A stretch of DNA of 64,000 nt from Gallionella sp. (GCA_028714895.1 JAQTLM010000005.1:106774-170773); one strand, 5' to 3'. Positions 44,545 to 53,309 are shown, counted from the first letter of the stretch. Numbers and translations: made by a program. Notes: a model not told the origin generated them from the letters alone.

Positions 44545-46035
44545 ATGTGGCAACGCGCATCGCTCAAACAACGGCTGCTTGCCTTGGTGTTGGCGGCGAT
44601 AACGCTGGTCTGGCTCGGCGCGACCGCCTTTACCTACCATGATGCACGTGAGGAATTTGACGAGGTGCTGGATGCGCACCTGGCGCAGGCCGCTGCGCTG
44701 CTGGTTGTACAGGCATCGCACGATCTCGACGAGCTCGAAACAGAGCATGCGCCACTGCTGCACAAATATGCCCGCCGTGTCGCGTTTCAGGTATGGGATA
44801 AAGGGCATCAACTCCGGCTGCATTCCGCCAACGCCCCGCAAGAACCGCTGGCGAACAGGGAGCGCGGCTTCAGCGATAACATCATCGACGGAAAACGCTG
44901 GCGCGTCTTCAGCACCTGGGATGAATCCGGTGAATACCTGATCCATGTCGCGGAACGCACCGATGTGCGCGAGGGACTGGCGCGTGACATTGCAGTTAAC
45001 CTGCTGCGGCCGATGTGGTTTTCCCTGCCGCTGCTGGCATTGCTGCTGTGGATCGCGGTGATGCGCGGTTTGCGCCCGCTGGACAAGCTGACCCGCGAGG
45101 TGGAGCAACGCGAACCGGACAATCTCGCCGCGCTCGATGCATCGAGCGCGCCGCGCGAAGTGGTGCCGCTGATCAAGCGGCTTAACCGGCTGTTCGTGCG
45201 CATCGAGGCGTCCATGCAAAAAGAGCGGCGCTTTACCGCGGATGCCGCGCATGAATTGCGCACTCCGGTGGCCGCGATCAAGGCGCAGGCGCAAGTGGCG
45301 CGAGCCGCTACCGGAGAAACGGAACGCATCCATGCGCTCGACAACGCGATTCTCGGCTGCGACCGTGCCGCCCATCTGATCGATCAACTGCTGACGCTGG
45401 CGCGGGTCGACACGCTGAACCGCGGGGTAGTAGAGTCATGCCAACTCATGGACATCGCCGCCGAGGCGATTGCCGCGCTTGCGCCGGCCGCGCTGGAAAA
45501 GGGTGTGCAACTGGAATTGCTGGCGGGCGACGAAGCCACGGTGCGGGCACGACACGGTGAGGCGGAGCCTTCCGGTGCGGGAGTGCCCGCATCGCACCTC
45601 CTCCCGCAATCGGCTGGCTACGCCATAACCAGCGACTCGGCGAGCGTAGTTGGCTCGCCTAGTCGAATGGCTAGTAGTTCTACCAGTAACGTGTCGGAGG
45701 TACGCGGCAATCCGGGGCTGCTGCGGGTGCTGCTGCGCAACCTGCTCGACAATTCGATACGGCACAGCCCGTCCGGCACGACGGTTCAGGTAAGCATCAC
45801 CCATGAGCCGGGAGCGGTCTGCCTGTCGGTGAGCGACAACGGGCCGGGCATTCCGGAGCAGGAGCGGGTCAAGGTGCTGGAGCGGTTTTATCGCCCGTTG
45901 GGCACGCAGGCCAGCGGCAGCGGCTTGGGGTTGTCCATCGTCAAACGGATTGCCGAGGTGCATGACGCAACCTTGCAGATACTGCCGGCGAGCAAAGGGC
46001 AGGGGTTGCGGGTGACGGTGAGCTTCAAGCCTTGA
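44545..46035 (+). CDS. Sensor histidine kinase (QseC-like) with in-frame repeat insertion
   Basis: A 496-residue membrane kinase paired with the preceding regulator. Two transmembrane helices flank a periplasmic domain (residues about 30-150). Then come a HAMP-like segment (PLDKLTREVEQREPD), HisKA with His236 (ADAAHELRTPVAAIKAQ), and an ATPase domain with LLDNSIRHS, DNGPGIP and GSGLGLSIVKRI. Between HisKA and the ATPase, 53 residues (encoded by 45544-45702, a multiple of three) come from the hairpin repeat copy D and its flank. Without them the sequence reads on smoothly (EATV|RGNPGLL). The kinase may still work because the site is a loop. Confidence 0.9.
   Translation: MWQRASLKQRLLALVLAAITLVWLGATAFTYHDAREEFDEVLDAHLAQAAALLVVQASHDLDELETEHAPLLHKYARRVAFQVWDKGHQLRLHSANAPQEPLANRERGFSDNIIDGKRWRVFSTWDESGEYLIHVAERTDVREGLARDIAVNLLRPMWFSLPLLALLLWIAVMRGLRPLDKLTREVEQREPDNLAALDASSAPREVVPLIKRLNRLFVRIEASMQKERRFTADAAHELRTPVAAIKAQAQVARAATGETERIHALDNAILGCDRAAHLIDQLLTLARVDTLNRGVVESCQLMDIAAEAIAALAPAALEKGVQLELLAGDEATVRARHGEAEPSGAGVPASHLLPQSAGYAITSDSASVVGSPSRMASSSTSNVSEVRGNPGLLRVLLRNLLDNSIRHSPSGTTVQVSITHEPGAVCLSVSDNGPGIPEQERVKVLERFYRPLGTQASGSGLGLSIVKRIAEVHDATLQILPASKGQGLRVTVSFKP
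45625..45687 (-). repeat. 62-bp hairpin repeat, copy D, inside the sensor kinase gene
   Basis: Reverse orientation: CTAGCCATTCGACTAGGCG ... CGAGTCGCTGGTTAT with a perfect 7-bp apical stem GGCGAGC/GCTCGCC. Part of a 159-nt in-frame insertion that also contains the CGACACGGTGAG flank seen next to copy B. Confidence 0.82.
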
Positions 46036-46074
46036 TGCGGCAGGCTCACACCACATGCAGAGTGCTCTCCCTGA

Positions 46075-46788
46075 TTACTCGAGCGACCGCCCTTCCCCTA
46101 CCTCCTCAAAGGTCCGCCCATCGCGGATGTGGTAGATGCGCTTGAAGGTAGGGATGATTTTCTCGTCATGAGTCACGACGATGATGGCCGTCTGATACTG
46201 GCTGGCCATCTGGTTAAGGATACGCATCACGGCCAGCGCCCGCGCGCTGTCCAGCGGTGCGGTGGGCTCATCGGCGAGAATCACCGGGGGCCGGTTGGCC
46301 AGCGCGCGGGCGATGGAGACCCGCTGCTGTTCGCCGCCGGAAAGCTCGGAGGGTTGCGCTTTCGCCCGGTGCGCCACGTCGAGCGCCCGCAGTAGTTCCA
46401 GCGCCCTTGTGCGGGCTTCCCCATTGGGCCGCCCCGCCAGCATCGGCAACAGTGCGACGTTGTCGGTCACATCCAGAAACGGGATCAGGTAAGGCGCCTG
46501 GAAGATGAAGCCGATGCGGTCCCGGCGCAGCATTCGCAGGTCGGGAATCTTCCAGCCGTTGTCGTAAATCACCTCGCCGCCCAAGGTCATGCGGCCCTGC
46601 GTCGGTTCGATGACCGCACCCAGGCATTTGAGCAGCGTGCTTTTGCCGGCGCCGCTGGGGCCGACGAGGCCGACCACCTCGCCGGGGGCGACGCTCATGT
46701 TCACTTCCTTGAGCGCATCGACGGCGGTATTGCCCGCGCCGTAACGTTTGCTCAAGCCTTCGATGTGGATGCCGATGCCTTTGTCCAT
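46075..46788 (-). CDS. ABC transporter ATP-binding protein (LolD/MacB/DevA type)
   Basis: A 237-residue ATPase: Walker [10 protein letters not shown], signature [15 protein letters not shown], Walker [14 protein letters not shown]. Most similar in pattern to LolD/DevA ATPases that drive FtsX-type permeases. Two nt separate it from the permease upstream on the minus strand. The D-loop reads APLDSA rather than the usual A-LD. Substrate unknown. Confidence 0.92.
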   Translation of the reverse strand: MDKGIGIHIEGLSKRYGAGNTAVDALKEVNMSVAPGEVVGLVGPSGAGKSTLLKCLGAVIEPTQGRMTLGGEVIYDNGWKIPDLRMLRRDRIGFIFQAPYLIPFLDVTDNVALLPMLAGRPNGEARTRALELLRALDVAHRAKAQPSELSGGEQQRVSIARALANRPPVILADEPTAPLDSARALAVMRILNQMASQYQTAIIVVTHDEKIIPTFKRIYHIRDGRTFEEVGEGRSLE

Positions 46789-46789
46789 G

Positions 46790-48049
46790 TCAGCCTCCGA
46801 TGGCGGTGGCCGGATCGATTTTGAGCGCCGCACGTATTGCCAGCGTGCTGGCGAGAGTGCAAACGAGCATCACGATCACGAAGCCGCGCACCGCATCACC
46901 CGGTTCAAGCAGCACATATTTCGGGAAGGCGGGCCCCCAGATGGTGGCGGCGATTTTGCCGACGGCGAAGCCGATCACGCCCAAGCCCAGCGCCTGTTGC
47001 AGGATCATGCCGGCAATGGTGCGGTTGCGGGTGCCGATCAGCTTCAGCACGGCGATCTCCCTGATCTTGCCCAGGGTCATGGTGTAGATGATGAAAGCGA
47101 CAATGGCCGCGCTGACGATGGTCAGGATCACCAGGAACATGCCGATCTGCTTGGCGGAGGTGGCAATCAGCTTGGCAACCAGAATCTCTTCCATCTGCTC
47201 GCGGGTAAAGACCTGCAAATGTTTCCAGCGGCGTATATCCTGCGCCACGGCCTCGGCAGAGCGGCCCTCGGCCACGCGCACCAGTACGGCATTGACGTTG
47301 TGGTTGCTGGATTGCGCTGCCTCAATCGCATTCAGCAGGCCCGGCACACCGGGGCGGTTGAGAGCGGGATTGGCGGCAGTGCGGGCGCGCTCGTTGATGA
47401 TAGCGTCGTTATCCTTGAGAAATTGCGCCTCCTGAGCGTCCTTGAGCGGAATGAACACCATCGGGTCGCCACCGGAGGACACCATGCGCCGACTGAGGCC
47501 GACCACGATGTAATTATGGCGGCGGATGCGGATATGGTCGCCCAAGGCGAACCCGCTTTTGATGTCGGCCACCGCCTCGTAATGGGTGCGGGTAACACGC
47601 CGGCCCGCCACCAGATAGCCCGGCTCGCCCGGCTGTCCGGGCTCGAAGCCCACCACCATGGCGCGCACGTCAGAATTATGAGACTCGCGCAGCGAGCCTG
47701 CGCCCCTCTCTCCCTCTGGGAGAGAGTTAGGAGAGAAGGCGGCGCCCTTACGCACCTGCATGGTGAGATAAGTGACATTGGCGGCTTGCGCCACACCGGG
47801 CATGCCGAGAATGCCGCGATAGACATCATCGTGAATGCTGGACGATTCGGCATAGGGGCCCTGGGTATCTTTCTGTACCACCCACAGGTCGGCGCTGCTG
47901 TTGTTAAGCAGCACCTTGGCATCGTCTACCATGCCGCGATAAACCCCCGCCATGGTGAATGTGACGCCGATGAGCAGCCCGAGCCCTAGACCGGTCAGGA
48001 TGAATTTACTCCAGGAATGCAGGATGTCGCGGCCGGCGAGGCTGATCAT
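46790..48049 (-). CDS. FtsX/MacB-like ABC transporter permease (DevC type)
   Basis: A 419-residue permease: one N-terminal helix, a large periplasmic domain, and three C-terminal helices (FtsX fold), as in MacB and DevC. Within the periplasmic domain about 20 residues (FSPNSLPEGERGAGSLRES) are encoded by a CCCTCTGGGAGAGAG-type dispersed repeat at 47704-47737, in frame. It acts with the ATPase and the membrane fusion protein next to it. Confidence 0.9.
   Translation of the reverse strand: MISLAGRDILHSWSKFILTGLGLGLLIGVTFTMAGVYRGMVDDAKVLLNNSSADLWVVQKDTQGPYAESSSIHDDVYRGILGMPGVAQAANVTYLTMQVRKGAAFSPNSLPEGERGAGSLRESHNSDVRAMVVGFEPGQPGEPGYLVAGRRVTRTHYEAVADIKSGFALGDHIRIRRHNYIVVGLSRRMVSSGGDPMVFIPLKDAQEAQFLKDNDAIINERARTAANPALNRPGVPGLLNAIEAAQSSNHNVNAVLVRVAEGRSAEAVAQDIRRWKHLQVFTREQMEEILVAKLIATSAKQIGMFLVILTIVSAAIVAFIIYTMTLGKIREIAVLKLIGTRNRTIAGMILQQALGLGVIGFAVGKIAATIWGPAFPKYVLLEPGDAVRGFVIVMLVCTLASTLAIRAALKIDPATAIGG
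47704..47737 (-). repeat. CTCTCTCCC/GGGAGAGAG hairpin repeat inside the permease gene
   Basis: A 9-bp perfect stem with a TCT loop, followed by TTAGGAGAGAAGG. This resembles the CCCTCTCCCTCTGGGAGAGGG repeats found between genes in many proteobacteria, here within a coding sequence and keeping the frame. Confidence 0.65.
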
Positions 48050-48062
48050 TTTGCTTTGCAGG

Positions 48063-49256
48063 TCATTGGGTTTTTTCGGCTAATGAAGCAACTACCTTGA
48101 TGCGGCTGTCCTCGCCGAGGTCGCGTTCACTGTAGACCACTATCTCGTCGCTGGCCTTCACACCCTCGATAATCTGCACCTTGCCATCGAGACTCTCCGC
48201 CCCCGTTTTCACCGGTACAAAGCGTAGATGCCCGTTGGCACGCAACCAGACACCGGCCTGGGCGCCGCGATAGCGCAGACTGGCATTGGGGATGAGCAAC
48301 GCGTCGCTGATTGCCGTCAGGCGCAGCGTCACCTCGGCCATTTCGCCGATGGACGCGCCTTGCGGCATGAGGTCGAAAACTACTTGGGCGATACGCTCTT
48401 CGGTCACGCTATCGCTGACCGGCTCGACGCGGGCGACCTTGCCCGTAAGGGGTTTGCCGGGGTTGGAGCGAAGCGTGATTTCGGCTGGCAGTCCCGCTTG
48501 GAGACCGGCGGAGCGTTCCTGATCCAGCCTCACCGTCACCCACAGGCTGTCCGGCTGCACCAGCTTGAGCACCGCCTGCCCGGCCACGACGGTGGCGCCG
48601 GGTTCGGCATCGCGTGAAGTCACTACACCGCCGGTGGGCGCAGCGAGGCGGATATTCACCCGTTGCTGCTTCACCCCTTCGAGGTCGGCGTCCAAGCGGG
48701 CCAGGTCTTGCCGGGCGCCCGCCAGAGTGGATTCGGCGGCGGCAAGCTGGGCATCCGCCGACTGTTGTTGCTGCAACTTGGCATCCACCACGCTAGTGCT
48801 GATGAACCCCTTGCGCCCCAGTTCAACATAACGGCGCGCCTCGCTGACAGCCAATGCCTGACGGCTCTGCGCATCCTGTAACTGGGCTTGTGCCGTCGCT
48901 ACGGCACTTTTGGCGCGAACCGCAGCCGCAGCCGCAGAGCTCACCCGCGCATCGAGATCCACCGGATCCATTTCCGCCAGCAACTGTCCGGATTGAACCG
49001 TATCACCCACATCAACCAGCACGCGCCCGACCCGGCCAGCGGTGGTCGGCCCGATCAGATAAGCGCGTCGCGCCTCCACCGTGCCGATACCGAACAAAGC
49101 GGGGAAAACTTCTCCCTTGGCGGCCTGGGTTACGGTCACCTGTATCGGCGCGAGTGGACCGCTTTTCAAAGTCACCCAGACTAAGGCAAGTAGCAGCGCA
49201 ATGCTGAAGGCGGCAAACCAGAACTGTCGCGGCAAGTTCACAGGAATTTTCATCAT
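48063..49256 (-). CDS. Periplasmic adaptor (HlyD/MacA-type membrane fusion protein)
   Basis: A 397-residue adaptor with one N-terminal transmembrane helix (FWFAAFSIALLLALVWVTL), a split biotinyl-lipoyl domain (GRVGRVLVDVGDTVQSGQLLAEMDPVDLDAR ... APTGGVVTSRDAEPGATVVAGQAVLKL), a coiled-coil hairpin between, and beta-barrel domains. It connects the FtsX-type ABC transporter to an outer-membrane channel. ATGATG start preceded by CAGGGA. No TolC gene is nearby. Confidence 0.92.
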   Translation of the reverse strand: MMKIPVNLPRQFWFAAFSIALLLALVWVTLKSGPLAPIQVTVTQAAKGEVFPALFGIGTVEARRAYLIGPTTAGRVGRVLVDVGDTVQSGQLLAEMDPVDLDARVSSAAAAAVRAKSAVATAQAQLQDAQSRQALAVSEARRYVELGRKGFISTSVVDAKLQQQQSADAQLAAAESTLAGARQDLARLDADLEGVKQQRVNIRLAAPTGGVVTSRDAEPGATVVAGQAVLKLVQPDSLWVTVRLDQERSAGLQAGLPAEITLRSNPGKPLTGKVARVEPVSDSVTEERIAQVVFDLMPQGASIGEMAEVTLRLTAISDALLIPNASLRYRGAQAGVWLRANGHLRFVPVKTGAESLDGKVQIIEGVKASDEIVVYSERDLGEDSRIKVVASLAEKTQ

Positions 49257-49375
49257 TTTTCCCTGATGTGAATCAGATAACAAATATGCGGTTTAACGGG
49301 GGATAGACTGACGATAGCGGTGGCCAATGCGCGATAATTTTTCATCTTCATTTCTTTTTTGTGTTGGATTGAAAA

Positions 49376-49999
49376 TTAAACGGTTTCATCGCGCTTCTTG
49401 ATGCCATGCAGATAAATGGGAAAAGTTTTTTTGGCCTCATCCAGCAGCAAACGCTTGCCGCCAAAAATTGAAACCTGCATGAAAAGCCCTTGGATCATGC
49501 CGATGTAGAGTACAGCGGCATTCTTGCTATCGAGGTCGCGGGCTACCAGAGACTGCTCCTTTGCTGCTTCGAGCAGGCCGGCAATCTTGCCTTCGTAGCC
49601 CGAGATGATTTCCTGGATGAGATCACGAAGTTTGCTGTTTTTCTTGTGCAGCAACTCCGAGAACAGCAATCTCGGAATAGAAGGGTGTTTACTGATGAAA
49701 GCGATATGCGCAAAAAACATTCGCTCAATCGCATTGATGGGATCGGAAGCTTCTGATGCAGCCTTTTTCAGTACCGTCATAAGGCGCTCACGAATCCAGT
49801 GTATAACTGCAAACCAGATGTCATCCTTGGTCGGGAAATGCTTGAAAATGGCACCCTGAGTGACCTCCATGGCATCCGCCATATCCTGCGTGGTGACGCT
49901 ATCGATGCCTTTTTCTGCGGCCAAGTGCACGGCAACACGGATGATTTCGCTTTGCCTCTCTTCCGTAGATAAGCGACGTCTGGCTATTCCCTGATCCAT
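49376..49999 (-). CDS. TetR/AcrR family transcriptional regulator
   Basis: A 207-residue repressor: N-terminal helix-turn-helix (VTTQDMADAMEVTQGAIFKHFPTKDDIW, residues about 38-65) and an all-helical ligand domain. It lies directly upstream of the adaptor-permease-ATPase genes on the same strand and probably controls them. An inverted pair AGTAA/TTACT in its leader (near 50013-50030) could be an autoregulatory site. The start giving MDQGIARRR is preferred over an upstream ATG. Confidence 0.92.
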   Translation of the reverse strand: MDQGIARRRLSTEERQSEIIRVAVHLAAEKGIDSVTTQDMADAMEVTQGAIFKHFPTKDDIWFAVIHWIRERLMTVLKKAASEASDPINAIERMFFAHIAFISKHPSIPRLLFSELLHKKNSKLRDLIQEIISGYEGKIAGLLEAAKEQSLVARDLDSKNAAVLYIGMIQGLFMQVSIFGGKRLLLDEAKKTFPIYLHGIKKRDETV

Positions 50000-50152
50000 A
50001 ACATTTTTCTTAAGTAAGTATTCGGTTACTATCCTACAAGGGTATTGCCAAATACTCAAATTTTTTTCGCAGGGGTGCCAGTCTATGCTTCGGTGCTGGC
50101 GGGGAGCAATAAATTAACTCGCTACCACCAGTGCGATGGCGCGTTGCATGAC

Positions 50153-50623
50153 TTACAGCTTATGCACATTCCATTGCACCACACCCCAGATCGAAAAATC
50201 CTGTTCCGGCTTGATCACCACGTCGGGATAGGACGGATGAGCCGCACGCAATACTTGACCCTCTGGAGTATGCAACAACTGCTTGACCGTGAATTCTCCA
50301 TCCACAACTGCGATCACCACACAGCCGTTGGTGGCCGGGACGGAACGATCCACGACCAGCAGGTCTCCATCGAAGATGCCCAGGCCGCGCATCGAATCGC
50401 CCGCCACACGCATGAAGAAGGTGGATTCCTTGTGTTGGATCAAGTGTTCGTCGAGACTCAGCCGATGTTCAGCGTAGTCGTCGGCAGGTGAGGGGAAGCC
50501 TGCCGGAACAGCACGGCGCAACAAGGCACGATGCCGCTGGAATAATTCCTTGTTCGGGTGCGTCATTGATAGCAAAGCCGAAAAGCTGGCGCGTTGACCG
50601 GGATTGAGTGCGGTCTGTTGCAT
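50153..50623 (-). CDS. umuD: UmuD-like S24 peptidase
   Basis: A 156-residue LexA/UmuD superfamily protein. The self-cleavage site is Ala41-Gly42 (VPAGFPSPADDY), and the catalytic dyad is Ser77 (AGDSM) with Lys114 (GEFTVKQ). The region after the site follows UmuD closely (HLIQHKESTFFMRVAGDSM... IFDGDLLVVDRSV). It starts 4 nt after lexA on the same strand and so is SOS-controlled. No umuC follows, so a polymerase V partner must be encoded elsewhere or be absent. Confidence 0.88.
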   Translation of the reverse strand: MQQTALNPGQRASFSALLSMTHPNKELFQRHRALLRRAVPAGFPSPADDYAEHRLSLDEHLIQHKESTFFMRVAGDSMRGLGIFDGDLLVVDRSVPATNGCVVIAVVDGEFTVKQLLHTPEGQVLRAAHPSYPDVVIKPEQDFSIWGVVQWNVHKL

Positions 50624-50627
50624 GGCT

Positions 50628-51242
50628 TTACTTCCGGTACTTGCGTATCAACCCAACCAGCACACCGAAGATTTCCAGCGAGCCGTGCGGACGAATGACC
50701 GGGTAGGCTGAGTTAGCCGGGCGCAGGATGAATTTGCCGCCTTCCTTGCCCAGTGTTTTGAGCGTGAAATCGTTATCGACTATCGCCACCACGATGTCGC
50801 CAACATTTGCCAAATTGCGTTTTTCCACCACGGCAATGTCGCCATCATGGATGCCCGCATCGATCATCGAATCCCCCTTGACTGGAATCATCGTGGTCAG
50901 GGACGGGGTGTCGATCAGCATCTCGTCGATGACGAAATAGTCGCCCTGCGTTGCTGTCACCGACACCGGCATTCCTGCCTGGACAGACGATTCGGCGAAG
51001 GGGCGGGCGAAGAACTGGCGTGTCGGGATCCACATGCCATCAGGCGTGCGCTCGATAAAGCCAGCCTTGCCAAGTCGATCCAGAATCGCTTTAACCCAGG
51101 ACTTGGAGGCGATGCCGAATACCTCGCACAGCGAAGCGTAGGAAGGGATGCTTTTCCATTCGGCGTAGTAGTCTTGCAGCTTCGCTAGGTACTCGGCGTC
51201 CTTGGGATTGGACTCGGGTGTGGGGGTATCGAAAACAGTCAT
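50628..51242 (-). CDS. lexA: LexA-like SOS repressor (divergent)
   Basis: A 204-residue repressor with a N-terminal winged helix (YASLCEVFGIASKSWVKAILDRLGKAGFI) and an S24 domain: cleavage site Ala89-Gly90, Ser125 (GDSMIDAG), Lys162 (FTLKTL). The helix-turn-helix departs from E. coli LexA, consistent with the unusual operator next to it. Forms an operon with umuD. Whether this is the main cellular LexA or a second copy cannot be told here. Confidence 0.85.
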   Translation of the reverse strand: MTVFDTPTPESNPKDAEYLAKLQDYYAEWKSIPSYASLCEVFGIASKSWVKAILDRLGKAGFIERTPDGMWIPTRQFFARPFAESSVQAGMPVSVTATQGDYFVIDEMLIDTPSLTTMIPVKGDSMIDAGIHDGDIAVVEKRNLANVGDIVVAIVDNDFTLKTLGKEGGKFILRPANSAYPVIRPHGSLEIFGVLVGLIRKYRK

Positions 51243-51256
51243 GGCTTTACCTGTGC

Positions 51257-51303
51257 AGAACGAACGTTCTTCGTATGGTAGAGAACGAACGTTCTGCTGT
51301 CAA
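51257..51303 (-). promoter_or_regulatory. lexA promoter with two identical SOS boxes
   Basis: On the minus strand, TTGACA (51298-51303) and TACCAT (51275-51280) with a 17-bp spacer. Two perfect palindromes AGAACGAACGTTCT lie at 51282-51295 (within the spacer) and 51257-51270 (just after the -10, 14 bp before the ATG), centred 25 bp apart. Both fit GAAC-N4-GTTC, the Gram-positive type SOS box, rather than CTG-N10-CAG. Confidence 0.85.
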
Positions 51304-51417
51304 TCTCTCTTAATGCCACAAGAAATGGTGGAATTCCATATGCGCATAAATTGGCTGTGCTTGTTGAGGGCGACTGATCAATATTCAACGAGCAGCAACA
51401 CGATTCAGGAAGCCAAA

Positions 51418-51792
51418 TCAATCTGATTTTTTCTTCAGCAGTGCTTGCAGGTCAGCGAAGGGATTATGCGTTGCCATTGCTTGACCCCCGGTACCTCTGC
51501 CCCGCACCATCTCATCCAGAACACGCGAGTGTTCGTTATCGTGGCAGTACAGGCAGAGCAGCTCCCAGTTGCTGCCATCCGCCGGGTTGTTGTCGTGATT
51601 GTGGTCTTTGTGATGCACCGTCAACTCGCGCAGGCGCGCTCCGGAAAATTCGCGAGCGCATCGCCCGCATATCCACGGAAATAATTTGAGTGCTCGCTCG
51701 CGATAGCCGGTTTCACGCAAGTCACGTTGTTGACGTGCTTCGGCGACGACGCGATCGAGACGTGCGTGATCGGGAGTGGTATGTTTAATCAT
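51418..51792 (-). CDS. HNH nuclease, YajD family
   Basis: A 124-residue HNH protein: CGRC, then TVHHKDHNHDNNPADGSNWELLCLYCHDNEH, giving the two-CxxC zinc frame with catalytic HH, Asn and His in the right order for YajD. Such small HNH proteins are widespread, and their biological role is not established. It lies 175 nt upstream of lexA on the same strand; whether it belongs to the SOS response is unclear. Confidence 0.88.
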   Translation of the reverse strand: MIKHTTPDHARLDRVVAEARQQRDLRETGYRERALKLFPWICGRCAREFSGARLRELTVHHKDHNHDNNPADGSNWELLCLYCHDNEHSRVLDEMVRGRGTGGQAMATHNPFADLQALLKKKSD

Positions 51793-52088
51793 GGCTGATG
51801 GCGGGCTGATAGTTGGCGCGACTATATCAGGACAGGTCGCAGCCATCCATCGACAATAGCCCTCTAATTCTCTAATCGCCCTTGATGCAAACCTTGCGCT
51901 TTATCGTTGCGCAGCGCGGCTGCTACTCGCGCAAATCTTTCCGCGCCGCTGCGGATAATTCGGTAAGATTGCGCCCGCGCGCCGGCCGCGGTGCGCGTCC
52001 GCTTCAAGCGGCTATCCATCATAAAAATCGCGAATGGCAAGCTGGCGGCGATAGGGCGCGCGACCAAAAAGTTCTGAAAGGTTAGGCA

Positions 52089-52871
52089 ATGCTGGAAATG
52101 TTTTCTACCACCCAGTTCTGGGTGGATGTGTTCAAGATCATCGTGATCGACTTGCTGCTGAGCGGTGACAATGCGGTGGTGATCGCGCTGGCGTGCCGCA
52201 ACCTGCCGGAGGCGCAACGCAGGAAAGGTATCCTGTTCGGCGTGGGCGGAGCAATCGGGTTGCGCATTGTGCTGACCTTCTTCGCGGTCAATCTGCTTGC
52301 GCTGTCCTATCTGAAATTGATCGGTGCGTTGCTGTTGCTGTGGATCGGCATCAAGCTGATCCTGCCCGAAGAGGAACACGATGTGGGCAGCATCAAGGCC
52401 GATACGCGGCTGTTCGGTGCGGTCAAAACCATCATCATTGCCGACTTCGTGATGAGCCTGGATAACGTGCTGGGCGTGGCTGCGGCGGCCAAGGGTAATG
52501 TGTCGTTGCTGGCGTTTGGTCTGTTGATCAGCATTCCGCTGATTGCGTGGAGCAGTCAGTTGGTGCTGAAGCTGATCGATCGTTTCCCGTTTATTATTTA
52601 CGCGGGCGGCGCGCTGCTCGGTTATGTGGCGGGCGAGATGCTGGCCAGCGAGGCGTCATTCGCAACGATTGTCGAAGCGCGCCACTATCTGCACTGGTTG
52701 ATGCCGGCATCGTGCGCGTTGCTGGTGCTGGTGATCGGCAAATGGCTGGCGATGCGCAAGGCCGTTTCTGCGGCGGCGATCGATCTGGTGGACGGGAAGG
52801 TGGCCGCTGCACCGGAAAAGGTTCTGGCAGGGATAGGCGATAAATCGCCCAACTCGCACAATAAATCGTAA
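52089..52871 (+). CDS. TerC family integral membrane protein (YjbE type)
   Basis: A 260-residue membrane protein with seven or so helices and the two TerC acidic motifs: LLLSGDNAVVIALACRNLP near residue 25 and VMSLDNVLGVAAAAKGN near 125, which lie in the membrane and probably bind metal ions. TerC proteins act in manganese efflux or metalation of secreted proteins. I could not recognise a yybP-ykoY riboswitch in the 240-nt leader. Confidence 0.9.
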   Translation: MLEMFSTTQFWVDVFKIIVIDLLLSGDNAVVIALACRNLPEAQRRKGILFGVGGAIGLRIVLTFFAVNLLALSYLKLIGALLLLWIGIKLILPEEEHDVGSIKADTRLFGAVKTIIIADFVMSLDNVLGVAAAAKGNVSLLAFGLLISIPLIAWSSQLVLKLIDRFPFIIYAGGALLGYVAGEMLASEASFATIVEARHYLHWLMPASCALLVLVIGKWLAMRKAVSAAAIDLVDGKVAAAPEKVLAGIGDKSPNSHNKS

Positions 52872-52880
52872 AGGGGGTAA

Positions 52881-53309
52881 ATGATGAAGATACTGATTCC
52901 GGTAGATGGCTCGGCCAACGCGCAGCGTGCGGTTGACCACATGATCAAAAATATTGCTGCACTAAAGGAGTTGCCGCAACTGCTGTTGCTGAACGTGCAG
53001 TGGAATGTGGCGACCGGCAACGTCAAGCTGTTCATCAACCAGGAAACCATCAACGATTATTATCGCGAACAGGGTATGGCGGCATTGCAGTCGGCGCGCG
53101 CCGCCCTGGATGCCGCCGCATTGCCCTACCAATATCACATCAGCATCGGTACACCGGCGGAAGCGATCGTGCAATACGCCAAAGAGCAGGGTGTCGATCA
53201 GATTGTGATGGGCAGGCAGGGGCAGGGCGGCTTGCAAGCATTGCTACTGGGGTCGGTAGTGAACAAGGTGTTGCACTTGGCAAGCTGTCCGGTATTGCTG
53301 GTCAAATAA
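52881..53309 (+). CDS. Universal stress protein (UspA family)
   Basis: A 142-residue single-domain UspA protein: MMKILIPVDGSANAQRAVDHM at the N-terminus and the ATP-binding GRQGQGGLQALLLGSVVNKVLHLASCPVLLVK near the end (G-2x-G-9x-G-S/T pattern). It lies 9 nt after the TerC gene and is presumably cotranscribed. Start ATGATG follows AAGGGGG; the second ATG (52884) is equally possible. Confidence 0.92.
   Translation: MMKILIPVDGSANAQRAVDHMIKNIAALKELPQLLLLNVQWNVATGNVKLFINQETINDYYREQGMAALQSARAALDAAALPYQYHISIGTPAEAIVQYAKEQGVDQIVMGRQGQGGLQALLLGSVVNKVLHLASCPVLLVK

Noticed and set aside
51847..52088. Possible yybP-ykoY manganese riboswitch in front of the TerC gene
   Set aside because: The leader has GC-rich dyads but I could not find the conserved core of that riboswitch. 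A covariance search would settle it.
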